A stretch of DNA of 64,000 nt from Ophioderma brevispina (lineage: Eukaryota; Echinodermata; Ophiuroidea; Amphilepidida; Ophiodermatidae). The stretch is from assembly GCA_023653785.1 (NCBI GenBank), contig JAMKCH010019811.1, forward strand, positions 1 to 64,000. The letters are read 5' to 3'. This document shows positions 1 to 11,455 of the stretch, piece after piece. Each line of letters opens with the position of its first letter. Positions within the stretch are counted from its first letter, which is position 1. The notes below the pieces were generated by a model that was not told the DNA's origin, ran no database searches, and saw only the letters and a program-made list of their open reading frames with translations. Both the position numbers and the translations under genes were made by a program.

Positions 1-1690
1 CAGGAAAGAAGAACTCAAAGGTATCCCGTTTGATACTAAATTTACAGGAATTGGAGGTTTCAGTGAACGAATCAACAGGGGGGGGTGGTACCACCCCTCC
101 CCCCCCCCCTTTCGGAGTTTTTGGTTACAAAAAGTGTCGGTAACGAGGTTATATGTATCCAATTGCAGTTTCATTTTAGTCAATTTAAATATTGTATTTC
201 AACTCAATCTATCTGAGTTATATTTTTGTATTCCTGTATATTAACATTGTTTCTACTCCTTTGTGATTCAGTTTGTATGTGAAATATGAGGGTGTTTTAT
301 AACAATTATTTTGAATTTGAATGAATTTTCTTACGTTTCACCTTAATCTTACTTTGTTGGCACTATGAAAAATGTAGCTCGAACCATGGTAATTAAAAAA
401 TATGGCGCTCTATAAATTTTGCTGTACTCTTAACATAAAATAGTAGTTCACTTGACGTTTATATGGAAGTTATTATGTCCAATAATTCACAAAATCCAGG
501 TTTAAACGTTTGACATACACTTTTTGCGATGTCCTTATGTGTACTTGCACACGAAGGCCGATATGCGTAATTTTGGAAATACAGCAAAAGACTGTAATTT
601 TATGTCCAATTTTACCAGGCGTATACCGACTACACTTCGAATTCTTTTTCCGAGTATCAAAACATTATCGTCGTAACATTAATTATGACTTTTCAATGAT
701 ACTATTAAGTACTGATGATACATGAACAATACTGTACATTTTTACAATAAATTCTGGCAGATTCGCGAACAAAACCCCATAAAACCGCTTACATGACAGG
801 TTTCTTCTATTCAAATTTTGCTAATATTTACTTAGTCAATTAAGTTTGATTAAATCAATTCTAATTACAAAATAAAATATACATCATCAGTCCTCTTTTC
901 TAGCTCCATTGGCATACTTTTTTCCTGTCTAGCTGATATGCGCGGCTAGGAAATCATACAAAAGCATAGTCATTTCTGGCGCCCTCTCCGCAGGCAAAGA
1001 TGTTTAACATGTTCAATACCACCCTCTGAGGCAATCGATCAACTCTTTTTGAGTACGCCAACAGGCGAATGGGCATTCGTCTCCTTTGACATAGAAACAG
1101 AGAACGTTTTTTAGTTGTTGCAAACAGACCAATCACGTTATCTTAATTTACAATGAAACAAGGATCCTTGACTTGAAAAGCGTGCTCAAATGAGAGAACG
1201 TTTCAATGTCCCCACTTAGTACACATAAAAATTTTCTAAACTGGTTTTCAAATTTAGATATGAGTTCATAAATTCTCTAAAACTTCAATCGCCGATATCT
1301 CGAAATGGGACTTTTGGTCGATTGGCCCTGTTTGGAAGATTGTGCGATATTTTTCGGGATTATCCGTAATAAATGTATGATTTGTGGAAAACATATAAGA
1401 AAGTCCCCAAGTTTCTCCATTGTGCTATATTTTTACCAGTCTAAATTCAAGTTCCGCGCCATTGGCATCCCAAAATACAGGCAAATCGAAAATATGTTGA
1501 TAAAGTTTAACTAGGCCCAAAATTAATTAAATATGGCGAAGAGCGCAATGTGATACTTGCTAACATAGGTTTGTATTACTACCTTCGTAAGGTCCAATTG
1601 ACGTGTAAGTATGAAGAAACCGCCTTAGAAGTGAAATCAAATGTGTGAGAAATTTCGATCGTGTGTATTTAATAGCACAAAAACTAAATG
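1..1690. other. No gene; intron-type sequence, last part is a copy of the array's intron repeat
   Basis: I see no convincing coding region. Positions 78-109 hold a G-run, a central GGTACC and a C-run that together form a near-perfect palindrome. From about 1280 the sequence matches the spacer found between the HYR array exons (for example 'TTGATAAAGTTTAACTAGGC' near 1497). The array's intron repeat therefore continues downstream of the last recognised exon. Confidence 0.5.
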
Positions 1691-1698
1691 TCATAACC

Positions 1699-1944
1699 TT
1701 CAATACCGTTACGTCAAACTCGTAAGTCACAGGTTTGCCCGAAAGGGTCTCTGAATCTGTAGGTAACTGTTGTTGTTCCTGTTGGAAACGTCTCTCCTGG
1801 AGCATGGATCCTGCTTACAGGTACGGTCCCTGAGAGTTCTCCATTCGCCGTTGTTCCTGCCAAGTGACACTCGTACCCCCACTATTCAAGGTAGTTGTTA
1901 CAGTTCTATCGTTAGGTCCATACTGTGGTAGCTCATGTGGTCCA
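1699..1944 (-). CDS. HYR module exon, array copy 9 (last recognised exon)
   Basis: A HYR exon of about 246 bases and the last one on the minus strand in this window. The start ELP, the VTTTLNSGG segment and the VTYEFDVTV end are visible in shifting frames. No later HYR exon, stop codon or polyadenylation context can be assigned, so the gene probably continues below position 1. Confidence 0.6.
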
Positions 1945-2396
1945 CTTTTATAATTTTTAAATAACAATGGCCTATATAAAGAAACTTTGCTACCTAAACT
2001 TAAACGACATGTTTTAGAATATAAGAATACAAATAAACAAATAAAACTAAGCTGATATATTTCGGGATAATTCCGTAATAAAATTATGTTTTGGGGGAAA
2101 CAATCGAAAGTCCCTTAAAGTTTCTTCTGTGTGTGTGCAAAATTGCAAACGTTTCCGCCATTGGGATCCAAAATGACAGCGAAATAGAACACTTGTTGAT
2201 CAAGTGTTTAACTAGGCCAAAAGTAATTAATATGCAGAGTGCAAGTGTGAATACTTTCTAAACATATGTTTTGTATTACTATCTTCTTAAGGTTCCACGT
2301 TGTACTGTAAATATGGCGACCGCCTTAAAGTGAAATCAAATGTGTGCGAAATTTCGAGAGCTGTATTTAATAGTACAAAAAAGCTAAATGTTTATA

Positions 2397-2647
2397 CTTA
2401 ATAACCGTTTTTTTACGGTCAAACTCGTCAGTCACATTTTTGCCCCGAATTCTCTGAATATTAGGTAACTGTTGTTTTTCCCTGTTGGTAAACGTCTCCT
2501 CCTGGAGCATTGGATCTGCTTACAAGGGTAACGGTCCCGGAGTTATCCATCGGCGTTGCGCCTTCCATTGACACTCGTACCCCCACTATTCAAGGTAGTT
2601 GTTACAGTTCTATCGTTAGGTCCTTGACTGTGGGAGCTCAGTGTCCA
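2397..2647 (-). CDS. HYR module exon, array copy 8
   Basis: A HYR exon of about 251 bases. The donor end is poorly preserved ('TTTATACTTAATAACCG' in place of 'TCATACCTTCAATAACG'), so the low-coordinate boundary is approximate. Runs of T are lengthened near 2410 and 2477. Confidence 0.55.
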
Positions 2648-3326
2648 CTTTATATTTCATAAACAATACATATAGCTGAACGTTTTCTAACTAATTTAAA
2701 AAACCGGCATTTTTAAACACTATAAAGAATAACAAATCAATCAAGAGAAAAACCAAGCGATATTTTTCGGGATAATTCCGTATAATGTATGATTTTAGGA
2801 AAACATATCAGAAGTTCCCCAATTTCTCTGTGTGCGCTATATTTTTACCGTCTAAATGCAAAATTTCCGCCATTGGGATCCAAAATACAGGAGGCGAAAT
2901 AGAACTTGTTGATAAAGTTTAACCTAGGCCCAAAAAGTAATTAATATGGCGAAGAGCGCAATTGTGAACGCTTGCGGGAACATATGGTTTGTATTCTATA
3001 TCTTTTTAAGGTCCCCAAGTTGACGGTAATATGGCGAGCCGCCTTAAAGTCCCTTAAAGTTTCTTCTGTGTGTGTCAAATGCCACAAGTTTCCGCCATTG
3101 GGATCCAAAATGACAGGCGAAATAGAAACAATGTTGATAAAGTTTAACTAGGCCCAAAATTAATTAATATGGTCGAAGAGTGAAATTTGAATACTTCTAA
3201 CAGATGTTTGTTATTATAGCTTCTTAAGTCCCAAGTGTACTGTAAATTGCGAACCGCCTTAGAAGTGAAATCAAATGTGTGAGAAATTTCGAGAGTTGTA
3301 TTTAATAGCAAAAACTAATGTCATAC

Positions 3327-3585
3327 CGTCATAAAGAACCGTTCCGGTCCAAACTCGTAGTCCAGTGTTGCCCGAAGGTCTCTGAATATGTAGGTAACTG
3401 TTGTTGTTCCTGTTGGAAACGTCTCTTCTCCTGGAGCATGGGATCCTGCTTACAATGTAACGGTCCCTGAGTTATCCATCGCCGTTGGCTCCTGCCAATT
3501 GACACTCGTACCCCCACTATTCAAGGTAGTTGGGGTTTACGTTCTGAAATCGTTAGGTCCCGTGACTGTGGGTAGCTCAGTGCCA
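3327..3585 (-). CDS. HYR module exon, array copy 7
   Basis: A HYR exon of about 259 bases by my boundaries, the longest of the nine. Extra bases lie near 3330-3350, near 3420 and in 'GGGGTTTACG' near 3532. The middle (RVSIGRSQRRWITQGPLHC in one open frame) shows the frame sliding away from the HYR reading and back again. Confidence 0.6.
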
Positions 3586-4050
3586 CTTTAATACTTAAAT
3601 AAACAAATACATTATAATGAACGTTTGTCGAATAAATTTAAACCCGCTTTTTTAGATATAAAGAAATACAAATCAAACAAAATAAAACCAAGCTGCCTAA
3701 ATATTCGCGATAAATCTGTAATAAGGTACTGAATTTGAGGAACACAATATCAGAAGTCCCCAAGTTTCCTTCTTGCGCTATATTTTTACCGTCTAAATGC
3801 ACAAAGTTTCCGCCATTGGGATCCAAAATGGACAGGCGGAATAGAAACATTGTTTTGATAAGTTTAAACATAGCCCAAAAAGTAATTAATAGGCGAAGAG
3901 CGCAATTGTGAACGCTTGCTGAACTAGTTGGTATTACTATCTTTTTAAGTCCAATTAACGGTAAATAGGCGAACCTCCTAAAAGTGAAATCAAATGTGCG
4001 AGAAATTTCGAGAGTTGTATGTAATAGCACAAAAAACCTAAATGTCATAC

Positions 4051-4301
4051 CTTCAATAAACGTTCGTAACGCGTAATTCACAGTGTTGCCCGAAGGTCCT
4101 CTGAATATGTAAGGTAACTGTTGTTGTTCCTGTTGAAACTTCTCCTCCTGGAGCATAGGGATCTGCTTACAAGGGTAACGGTCCCTGAGGTTAATCCTCG
4201 CCGTTGTTCCTGCCAAGTGACACTCGTACCCCCACTATTCAAGGTAGTTTTGTTACAGTTCTATCGTTAGGATCCCTTGACTGTGGGTAGCTCATTGTCC
4301 A
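4051..4301 (-). CDS. HYR module exon, array copy 6
   Basis: A HYR exon of 251 bases. A few bases of the segment coding for YEFD are missing near 4072, and extra bases occur elsewhere ('GTCCTCTG', 'TAAGGTAAC'). The start of the second three-exon higher-order unit falls at this copy. Confidence 0.65.
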
Positions 4302-4751
4302 CTTTTTTTTAAATAAACAAATTCATATATAAAGAACGTTTTCTAACTAACCTTAAACCGACATTTTTTAGAATCTAAGAAGAACAATTAAACAAATAAA
4401 ACTAATCTGATATATTTCGGATAACTTCGTAATAAAGTATGTTTTGGGGGAAACATATAAGAAAGATCCTTAAATTTCTTCGTGTGTGTTCAAAACAAAT
4501 TTTCCGCCATTGGGATCCAAAATGACAGGCGAAATAGAAACATTGTTGATAAAGTTTAACTAGGAAGGCCCAAAACAGTATTAATATGGGCGAAGAGTGC
4601 AATTGTGAATACTTGCTAAACATATGTTTGTATTCTATCTTCTTAAGGTCCAAGTTGACTGTAAATATGGCGAACCGCCTTAAAGTGAAATCAAATGTGT
4701 GAGAAATTTCGAGAGCTGTATTTAATAGTACAAAAAAGCTAAATGTCATAC

Positions 4752-5007
4752 CTTCAATCACCGTTTACGTCAAACTCGAAGTCACAGTTGTTTGCCCGAA
4801 TGTCTCTGGAAAATATGTAGGTAAACTGTTTTGTTCCTTTGGAAACGTCCCTCTCTGAGCATGGTATCTTCTTACAAGGGTAACGATCCTGAGTTATCCA
4901 TCGCCATTGGCATCCTGCCAAGTGACACTCGTACCCCCACTATTCAAGGTAGTTGTTAACAGTTCTATCGTTAAGGTCCCGTGACTGTGGGTAGCTCAAG
5001 TGTCCCA
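4752..5007 (-). CDS. HYR module exon, array copy 5
   Basis: A HYR exon of 256 bases with extra bases in several short runs (for example 'GTAAACTG', 'TTAACAG' and 'AAGTGTCCC'). The order of HYR motifs is intact. Indels are concentrated in short repeated-base runs, as expected for long-read errors. Confidence 0.65.
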
Positions 5008-5691
5008 CTTTATTTTTAAATAACAACTACATATATACTGAACGTTTTCTAACTAAATTTAAACCGGCATTTTTAGAACAATAAAAGAATACAAATCAAA
5101 CAAAATAAAACACATCTGCTATATTTCGCGATAATGCGGTAATAATTATGATTTGAGGAAACCCCATATCAGAAAGTCCCCAAGTTTCTCTGTGTGCGCT
5201 ATATTTTTACTTCTAAATCACAAAAGTTTCCGCCATTGGGATCCAAAATGACAGGCGAAATAGAAATATGGTTGATAAGTTTAAACTAGTCCCAAAAAGT
5301 CATTACTTGGCGAAGAGCGCAATTGTGAACGCTTGCTGAACAATGTTTGGTATTACTATCTTTTTAAGGTCCAAGTTGACGGTAAATATGGCGAGCCGCC
5401 TTAAAGTCCCTTAAAGTTTCTTCTGTGTGTGGGGCAAAATGCAAAAAAAAAGTTTCGCCATTGATCCAAAATGACAGGCGAAATAGAAAACATGTTGAAA
5501 AGTTTAACTATGCCCAAAAATACATTAATATGGGAAGAGTGCAATTGTGGAATACTTGCTAAACCTATGTTTGGATTACTATCTTCTTAAGGGCCAAGTT
5601 GACTGTAAAATATGCGAACCGCCTTAGCAGTGAAATCAAATGTGTGAGAAATTTCGAGAGTTGTATTTAATAGCAAAAAATAATGTCATAC

Positions 5692-5936
5692 CTTCAATAA
5701 CTGTTACGTCAAACTCGTAAGTCACAGTTTTGCCCGAATGGCTCTGAATAATGTAGGTAACTTGTGTTTTCCTGTTGGAAACGTCTCTCCTTTAGCAGGG
5801 ATCTGCTACAATGTAACGGTCCCTGAGTTATCCATCGCCGTTGGCCTCCTGCCAAGTGACACTCGTACCCCCACTATTCAAGGTAGTTGTACAGTTTCTA
5901 TCGTTAGGTCCCGTGACTGTGGGTAGCTCGTGTCCA
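5692..5936 (-). CDS. HYR module exon, array copy 4
   Basis: A HYR exon of 245 bases, four short of expected. The donor side 'CCTTCAATAACTG' and acceptor side 'GTCCACTTT' match the other copies. Bases are missing in the GTTGTTGTTCC (TTT) run and in the GGAGCATGGGATC region. Confidence 0.65.
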
Positions 5937-6410
5937 CTTTAATCTTTCAATAAACAAATACATATATAATGAACGTTTTTTTCTAATAAATTTAAACCGG
6001 CTTTTTTAAATATAAAGAATAACGAAATCACAAACAAAATAAAACCAAGCTGCTATATTTCGCGATCATTCTGGTAATATGTATGATGTGAGGAAAACCT
6101 ATCAGAAAGTCCCCAAGTTTCTTCTGTGTGCGCTAATATTTTTACCTTCTAATGCAAAAGTTTCCGCCATTGGGATCCAAAATTACAGGGGCGCAATAAA
6201 CATTGTTGATAAAGTTAACGGGAACTAGGCCAAAACGTTAATAATATGGCGAAGAACGCAATTGTGAACGCTTGCTGAACATATGTTTTGTATTCTATCT
6301 GTTTCGGTCCAAGTTAACGTTAAATATGGCGAACCGCCTTAAAGTGAAATCAAATGTTGTGCGAAAATTTCGAGAGCTGTATTTAATAGCACAAAAACTA
6401 AATGTCATAC

Positions 6411-6659
6411 CTTCAATAACGTTACGTCAAACTCGTAAGTTACAGTGTTGCCTGAAGGGTCTCTGAATATGTAGGTAACTGTTGTTGTTCCTTTTGGAAA
6501 TCTCCCTGGAGCATGGGATCTGCTTACAAGGGTAACGGTCCCTGAGTTATCCATCGCCTTTGGCCTCCTGCCAAGTGACACTCGTACCCCCACTATTCAA
6601 GGTAGTTGTTACAGTTTCGAATCGTTTAGGTCCCTTGACTGTGGTAGCTCATTGGTCCA
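6411..6659 (-). CDS. HYR module exon, array copy 3 (best preserved)
   Basis: This is the only array copy whose length (249 bases) equals the expected exon length, although small compensating indels remain near both ends. The central part is open: GVRVSLGRR, then DNSGTVTLVSRSHAPG, then GTTTVTYIFRDPSGNTVTYE. This is the HYR core of beta strands with the conserved D-x-S-G, P-G and D-x-x-G-N positions. No cysteine pair is present, unlike classical HYR modules. The donor is GAAG|GTATGACA. Confidence 0.75.
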
Positions 6660-7389
6660 CTTTTAATTTAAATAAAAATCACTATACGGACTTTTCTAAC
6701 TAAACATTTAAACCGGCATTTTTAGAACATATCAAGATAACAATCACAACAAATAAAACAAGCTGAAGTTTTCGGGAATAATTTCTGTTAATAATGTAAT
6801 GATTTGAGGAAAACATATCAAAATTCCAGTTCTTCTGTGTGCGCTATATTTTTACCGTCTAAATCAAAAATTTCCGCCATTGGGATCCAAAATGACAGGC
6901 GAAATAGAAACATTGTTGATAAAGTTTAACTAGGAGGCCCAAAAAGTAATTAATATGGCGAAGAGCGCAATTGTGAACGCTTGCTGAACATATGTTTGTA
7001 TTAAAAGGTCCAGTTTGACGGTAAATATGGCGAGCCGCCTTCAGAAGATCTCTAAAATCTCTCACCCATAGACATGTATTTGAATAATTTGAATCATTTT
7101 AAATTATAATAGTGTAAATTAAAGTACGGGTTATATATGGTCTGTGCCATTAGAATTTCATATGCGCCATTCATTGTTAACAATCCTAGATGGCGGCAAA
7201 TATGCCGCATTTAGAGATCTTTAAAATCAGAAATAAAATTTACCATATTTTTTTTGTATTTATATTCAGTAATGTTATTCTGGCCTTGTCCTTTCATATT
7301 TTGTTTCAGCCACGAATTACATTAAAGTGCATCAATGTGTCGCTCGAAATTTCGTGCGTTTATTAATAGTCACAAAACTAAGTCATAAC

Positions 7390-7640
7390 CTTCATAAAAC
7401 CCGTTACGTCAAACTCGTAAGTCACAGTGTTCGCCCGAAGGGTCTCTGAATATGTAGGTAACTGTTGTTGTTCCTGTTGGAAACGTCTCCTCCTGGAGCA
7501 TGGATCATGCTTACAAGTAACAGATCCCTGAGTTATCCTCGCCGTTGGCTCCTGCCAAGTGACAATCGTACCCCCACTATTCAAGTTATTTTGTTCCATT
7601 CTGTCTTTAGGGTCCCTGAAGGTGGGTAGCTCAGTGTCCA
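7390..7640 (-). CDS. HYR module exon, array copy 2
   Basis: A HYR exon of 251 bases by my boundaries. Its 3' half (VTYIFRDPSGNTVTYEFDV, frame-broken) and its 5' ELPT start are clear. An extra C in 'TTCGCCCGAAG' and a changed stretch near 7580-7615 break the frame. The spacer to the next copy is the longest (984 bp). It carries a diverged block at 7040-7320 not found in the other spacers. Confidence 0.65.
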
Positions 7641-8093
7641 CTTTCTTTTTAAATAACAAATGCAATATATAAAACGTTTCTACTAAAACTTAAACCGACA
7701 TTTGTTTTAGAATATAAAGAATAACAATTAAACAAATAAAACTAAGCTGATATATTTCGGGATAATTCCGTATAAAGATTTTTGGGGAAAACATATAAAG
7801 AAATCCCTTAAGGTTCCTTCTGTGTGTGTGCAAAATTCAAAAGTTTCCGCCATTGGGATCCAAAATGACAGGCGAACTGGAAACATTGTTGATAAAGTTC
7901 ACTAACTCGGCCCAAAAAGTAATTATATGGCGAAGAGTTTTTTGTCAATGTGAATACTTGCTAACATTGTTTGTTACTAATCTTCTTAATGGTCCAAGTT
8001 GACGTTAAATTGGCGAACCGCCTTAGAAGTGAAATCAAATGTGTGAGAAATTTCGAGAGTTGTATTTAATAGCAAAAAACTAACTGTCCGTAC

Positions 8094-8340
8094 CTCAATC
8101 ACCGGTACGTCAAACTCTTAAGTCACAGTGTTGCCCGAAGGGTCTCTGAATATGTAGGTAACTGTGTTGTTGTTCCTGTTGGAAACGTCTCTCCTGGAGC
8201 ATGGCTCTGCTTACATGGTAAACGTCCCTGAGTATCCTCGCCTTTGTCATCCTGCCAAGTGGACACTCGTCCCCCACTTATTCAAGTAGTGTTAACGTTC
8301 TAATCGTTAGGCCCCGTTACGTGGGTAGCCTCAGTGTCCA
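8094..8340 (-). CDS. HYR module exon, array copy 1 in transcript order
   Basis: First exon of the array on the minus strand. The acceptor is ...AAAG before TGGACACTG, and the donor is near 8093 ('GAG' then GT). Recognisable HYR features are the LP start, the TSVTW core and the GNTVTYEFDV end. I count 247 bases against the expected 249. There is an extra GTT in the TTTVTY region and several single-base changes, so it is not open throughout as written. Whether this is a broken exon or a consensus error cannot be told from one sequence. Confidence 0.65.
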
Positions 8341-8359
8341 CTTTATATTTAAATAAATA

Positions 8360-9030
8360 AATACATAGAACGTAGACCGGAATTGGGAACAATATGGAGA
8401 ATAACGAAGTAAAACAATAAATTGATTAAGTTATCATTTACTACTACTCCAGAGCGTCCAGCATTCATGTATTCCAACTGAAGAATAAAACACACAAATC
8501 GTGTATCTGCAATCTCAGATAGAATCGCTTAGTCCATGAACTTTTCGGTTGTATGCATGGCCAAAACGGCAGAAACAAAATAACAGATTTTTTTCTAGGA
8601 TGATTCCCTAATGATACGAGGAACAACATAACAAAAGACCCCAAGTTTCTCCTGTGTGCTAATTTTTTTTAACCCTCTAAATTCAAAAATCGCCGCCATT
8701 GGCATCCAAAAAGGCAGCCAAAAAGGCAATATTTTTTATGTTTTAATTTAGCCCAAAATTTTAATTCGTGTGGAAGAAACATTAAAACGTTGTTCTAGGA
8801 CAAATATAAACTCCTGTAAAGCTTATTAAGATGGCCGCAAATATGTTCAAGATGGCGGCCTCCTTTAAAGATAATTCAAGACCTATCGCTATAATTATAT
8901 TTGTAATTTATATCATTCATTAACCTTTCTTAATTTTCCTAACTAGTGATAAATACATGTTACAAATCGTATTGTTGCTCATGTCAGAAAGTTTTAAAAT
9001 CCATGTAAATTGTTGCTCTCGTTGTTTTCT
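8360..9030. other. No gene; diverged copy of the array's intron repeat
   Basis: From about 8590 to 8830 the sequence aligns loosely with the array spacer: 'GACCCCAAGTTTCTCCTGTG', then 'CGCCGCCATTGGCATCC', then 'TTTAGCCCAAAA'. It ends in an 'AAGATGGCGGCC' motif, which also appears near 21640, and in related form near 27110, 27240 and 32630. The spacer therefore belongs to a dispersed repeat family that is older than the array. Confidence 0.45.
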
Positions 9031-9069
9031 TTTCGGATCTTTGCGAATTTATCAAAATTGAGGCCGCTT

Positions 9070-9438
9070 TTGATGTGGAGTATGGACTTCTCGAAGGCAT
9101 TCGACACGATTAAGCACGTCATCTTCTCTCCAAACTCTCTCATTATGGTATCCATGGGAATGCCTTCGAGTGGTTCAAAGACTACCTTGATAATAGATCT
9201 CAGTTTGTTAACTTTAATGGTCAAAGATTTGATTATTTTGCAAACAACTTGTGGTGTCCCACAAGTGTCAATTCTGAGGCCATTACTATTTATTTTATAC
9301 CTAAATGATATTTCTTTTTCAAGTAAAATGTTTTCTTTCATAATATATGCTGATGACACAAACTTGCTGGCTTCACATGAAAACCTCGCGGATTTAATCC
9401 AATACAGAACAGATCAAAATTTCATCTTGGTTAAATAA
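9070..9438 (+). mobile_element. Non-LTR retrotransposon, reverse transcriptase fragment
   Basis: Reverse transcriptase blocks occur in order on the plus strand: DFSKAFDTIKH (about 9084), HYGIHGNAFEWFKDYLDNR (another frame, about 9140-9195), GVPQVSILRPLLFILYLND (about 9252) and the catalytic YADDTNLL (about 9346). At least two frameshifts separate the blocks, and GVPQGS has become GVPQVS. The fragment stops abruptly at 9438 against a TAA microsatellite. It resembles the CR1/L2 group of non-LTR elements. It is a dead fragment lying in an intron of the modular gene. Confidence 0.8.
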
Positions 9439-10195
9439 TAATAATAATAATACAACCATGCTTATAAAGCGCATTACACAATTAAGTCTCAATGTGCTGC
9501 AGAAACACACTTTAAAAGGAATGAACACAAACATGTTAACAACAAACAAAAATAATTAAAGTACCATAGTAACAAGAATGAGAAAAGAAATAACTTAGTT
9601 GAGGTTAAACAAGTATGTTTTGACAGAGCATTTGAATTGGACTTTTGGTCAACAGTCTGTGAAATTTTTATTCCATAAGGAAGATTGTTCCATATCAGTT
9701 GCAGCAGAAGAAAATGCACGACCACCATAAGACTGAGTTGAGGTTGATGGGGCTATGAGACGACACTGCAACATAGAGCGGAGAGAGCGTGTAGGCTTGT
9801 ATTCATGAATAAGTTCTTGAAGATACATCGGTGCAAGTCCATGTAGAGCTTTGTAAGTAAGGAGAAGAATCTTGTACATGATGCGAGATTTGATGGGTAG
9901 CCAGTGTAGATCGCGAAGAATTGGAGAGATATGATCCCGAGATTAACAAGTGTAACACGTTTTGCGGTAGAGTTCTGTATGCGTTGCAGCTTAGCAATTT
10001 GGGCATCAGGAAGACCATAAAGCAGGGAATTACAAGAGTCTAAACGGCAAGTTACAAACGCATGAAAAAGTTTAACAGTAGTTTGCTGGTCAAGAAAATC
10101 CCTGATTTTGTGGAGTGCATGAAAAGCAGAACAAATATTGTTGATATGTGAATCCAAGTTAAGATCATTTTCAAAACGAATACCAAGATTGCGTA
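9436..10195 (-). mobile_element. CR1/L2-like non-LTR retrotransposon, C-terminal and 3' end
   Basis: On the minus strand the reading begins IRNLGIRFENDLNLDSHIN and continues through HALHKIRDFLDQQTTVKLFH, DSCNSLLYGLP and RIQNSTAKR. After a frameshift come YKILLLTYKALHGLAPMYLQ and SYGGRAFSSAA, and then WNNLPYGIK. This is the usual post-RT tail of CR1/L2-like ORF2 proteins. It is followed by a 3' UTR with GCGCTTTATAA and a terminal (TAA)n at 9436-9450, which fits a 3' end made by target-primed reverse transcription. Several frameshifts make it inactive. Confidence 0.85.
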
Positions 10196-10199
10196 TCTA

Positions 10200-10480
10200 T
10201 CCCGAAAATACAAATGTTTCAATGGGCGCCTCCGCAAACCGACCAGGTCCCTCCGACTAGGCTCACCCGACTGGACCGGCCCCTGAACTCGGCAGCCCTC
10301 ACAGAGCAACCCGCATGCATGATGTTCACCCCGCAAAGGCTGTCGAACTCAACAGTCACAGAAACGGTCAGAAAAAGAAAGAAAGACCTGGCCAGGCTGC
10401 GGAAACACCATGTTTTAATATACATTATAAAACAAATACCAAAACTAGATGACATACACGCCTAACAGACAAGACAAAGG
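10200..10480. other. GC-richer block of unknown nature
   Basis: The block at 10205-10345 is clearly richer in GC than its surroundings and open in both directions. I recognise no domain on either strand. It lies between two retroelement tails and may be part of another element. Confidence 0.3.
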
Positions 10481-11453
10481 ACTGTGCTCGAAATGTATGC
10501 TACTTGTAATTTATGATTAGGGTTTGTTTCAGCTGATTACGGAAATGTTTTACAGACTTACAGATCTTTACCGTTTCATCTGATGAATTCCAAATATGGG
10601 GCCACTTGATCGTATAGCATGGCCAGATTCTTTTGTTTGGTAAATAGATATCACTTGCATATCTTGTCTGATAACCGTGGATGCTTGAACGTTTTGTAAA
10701 ATAGTTGTTGAAAGCATTAGGTAGGTTATTCACGGAATACTTGTACATAAAAACACCGAGTTCAAGAGAGTATAATCAACCGTTAACAAATTATATTTGC
10801 AAATAAAGGTCGGGAATGACTTCTGTAATGGCTATTAGCTAGTATTCTTATTGCCCATTTTTGCAGCTTGATAAGTTTATCTAAGTTGATCTTACACGTA
10901 TTCCCCTAAACCAGTATTCCATAATTAAGATAAGGTAAGATAAATGCACAATATAGGGCATACAATATTCGCTTCGGAATAATATATTTTAACTTGTTAA
11001 TGATACCAATATTTCTTGACAATGTTTTTGAAATGCAGTCGATGTGGTGCTTCCATGTAAACTACGCCTAAAAATTTACCTTTTCCAATAATGTATTGGA
11101 TTTGCATTTTAATATATGTCATATGAGGCGTCCCAATTATCATATAATTTGTTTTGCTAGCGTTAATCGATAACTTATTCGCTTTGAACCAATTGCTCAC
11201 TTCATTTAAATCAGCATTTACGAGGCTCATTTTGCTCTCAATACTTTCATGCGAATAAAGAATAGTGGTATCATCAGCAAATAATATGAAATCAAGAACA
11301 TTAGAAGTATTAGTTATATCATTAACATATAATATAGAAAGAAGTGGACCCAATGTTGAACCTTCTGAAAACCACAAACAATATTTTTGAGTTATGAATT
11401 ACACGATTTGTAAGAAACGTATGGTTTTCTATTAAGTAGTTTTTAAACCATTC
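10480..11453 (-). mobile_element. Non-LTR retrotransposon, RT palm/thumb and C-terminal part
   Basis: The minus strand starts IEWFKNYLIENHTF at 11453. It runs on through SEGSTLGPLLSILYVNDI and the catalytic FADDTTILYSHES (about 11280) to WFKANKLSINASKTNYMIIG. After a decayed stretch comes the C-terminal tail MYKYSVNNLPNAFNNYF...IWNSSDETVK...FRNQLKQTLI near 10750-10500. The ORF ends at about 10500. It is the downstream half of the RT broken by the insertion at 11456-12302. Scattered stops and frameshifts show that it is old. Confidence 0.8.
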
Positions 11454-11455
11454 TA

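Larger units (their letters stand above)
1280..8360 (-). repeat. Tandem array of nine HYR exon plus intron units
   Basis: The motif 'GACACTCGTACCCCCAC', or a one- or two-base variant of it, recurs at about 1866, 2570, 3501, 4219, 4924, 5858, 6577, 7561 and 8262. Spacings are 704, 931, 718, 705, 934, 719, 984 and 701 bp. The pattern short-long-short occurs twice in succession (2353 and 2358 bp), so the array has a three-exon higher-order period. Long spacers contain a second partial copy of the intron repeat, with the same fused junction (GCCGCCTTAAAGTCCCTTAA) near 3040 and 5395. Exons and introns are almost equally alike, which indicates recent unequal exchange or gene conversion. Single-base indels are frequent throughout and look like sequencing or consensus errors in unpolishable repeats. 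Confidence 0.85.

Noticed and set aside
3638..4216. 192-codon open frame on the minus strand
   Set aside because: It runs through an array HYR exon in a shifted frame and on into the intron repeat. It is a frame shadow created by indels, not a separate gene.
4402..4761. 119-codon open frame on the minus strand in the array spacer
   Set aside because: Lies in the repeated intron and differs in each copy. No conservation of reading frame.
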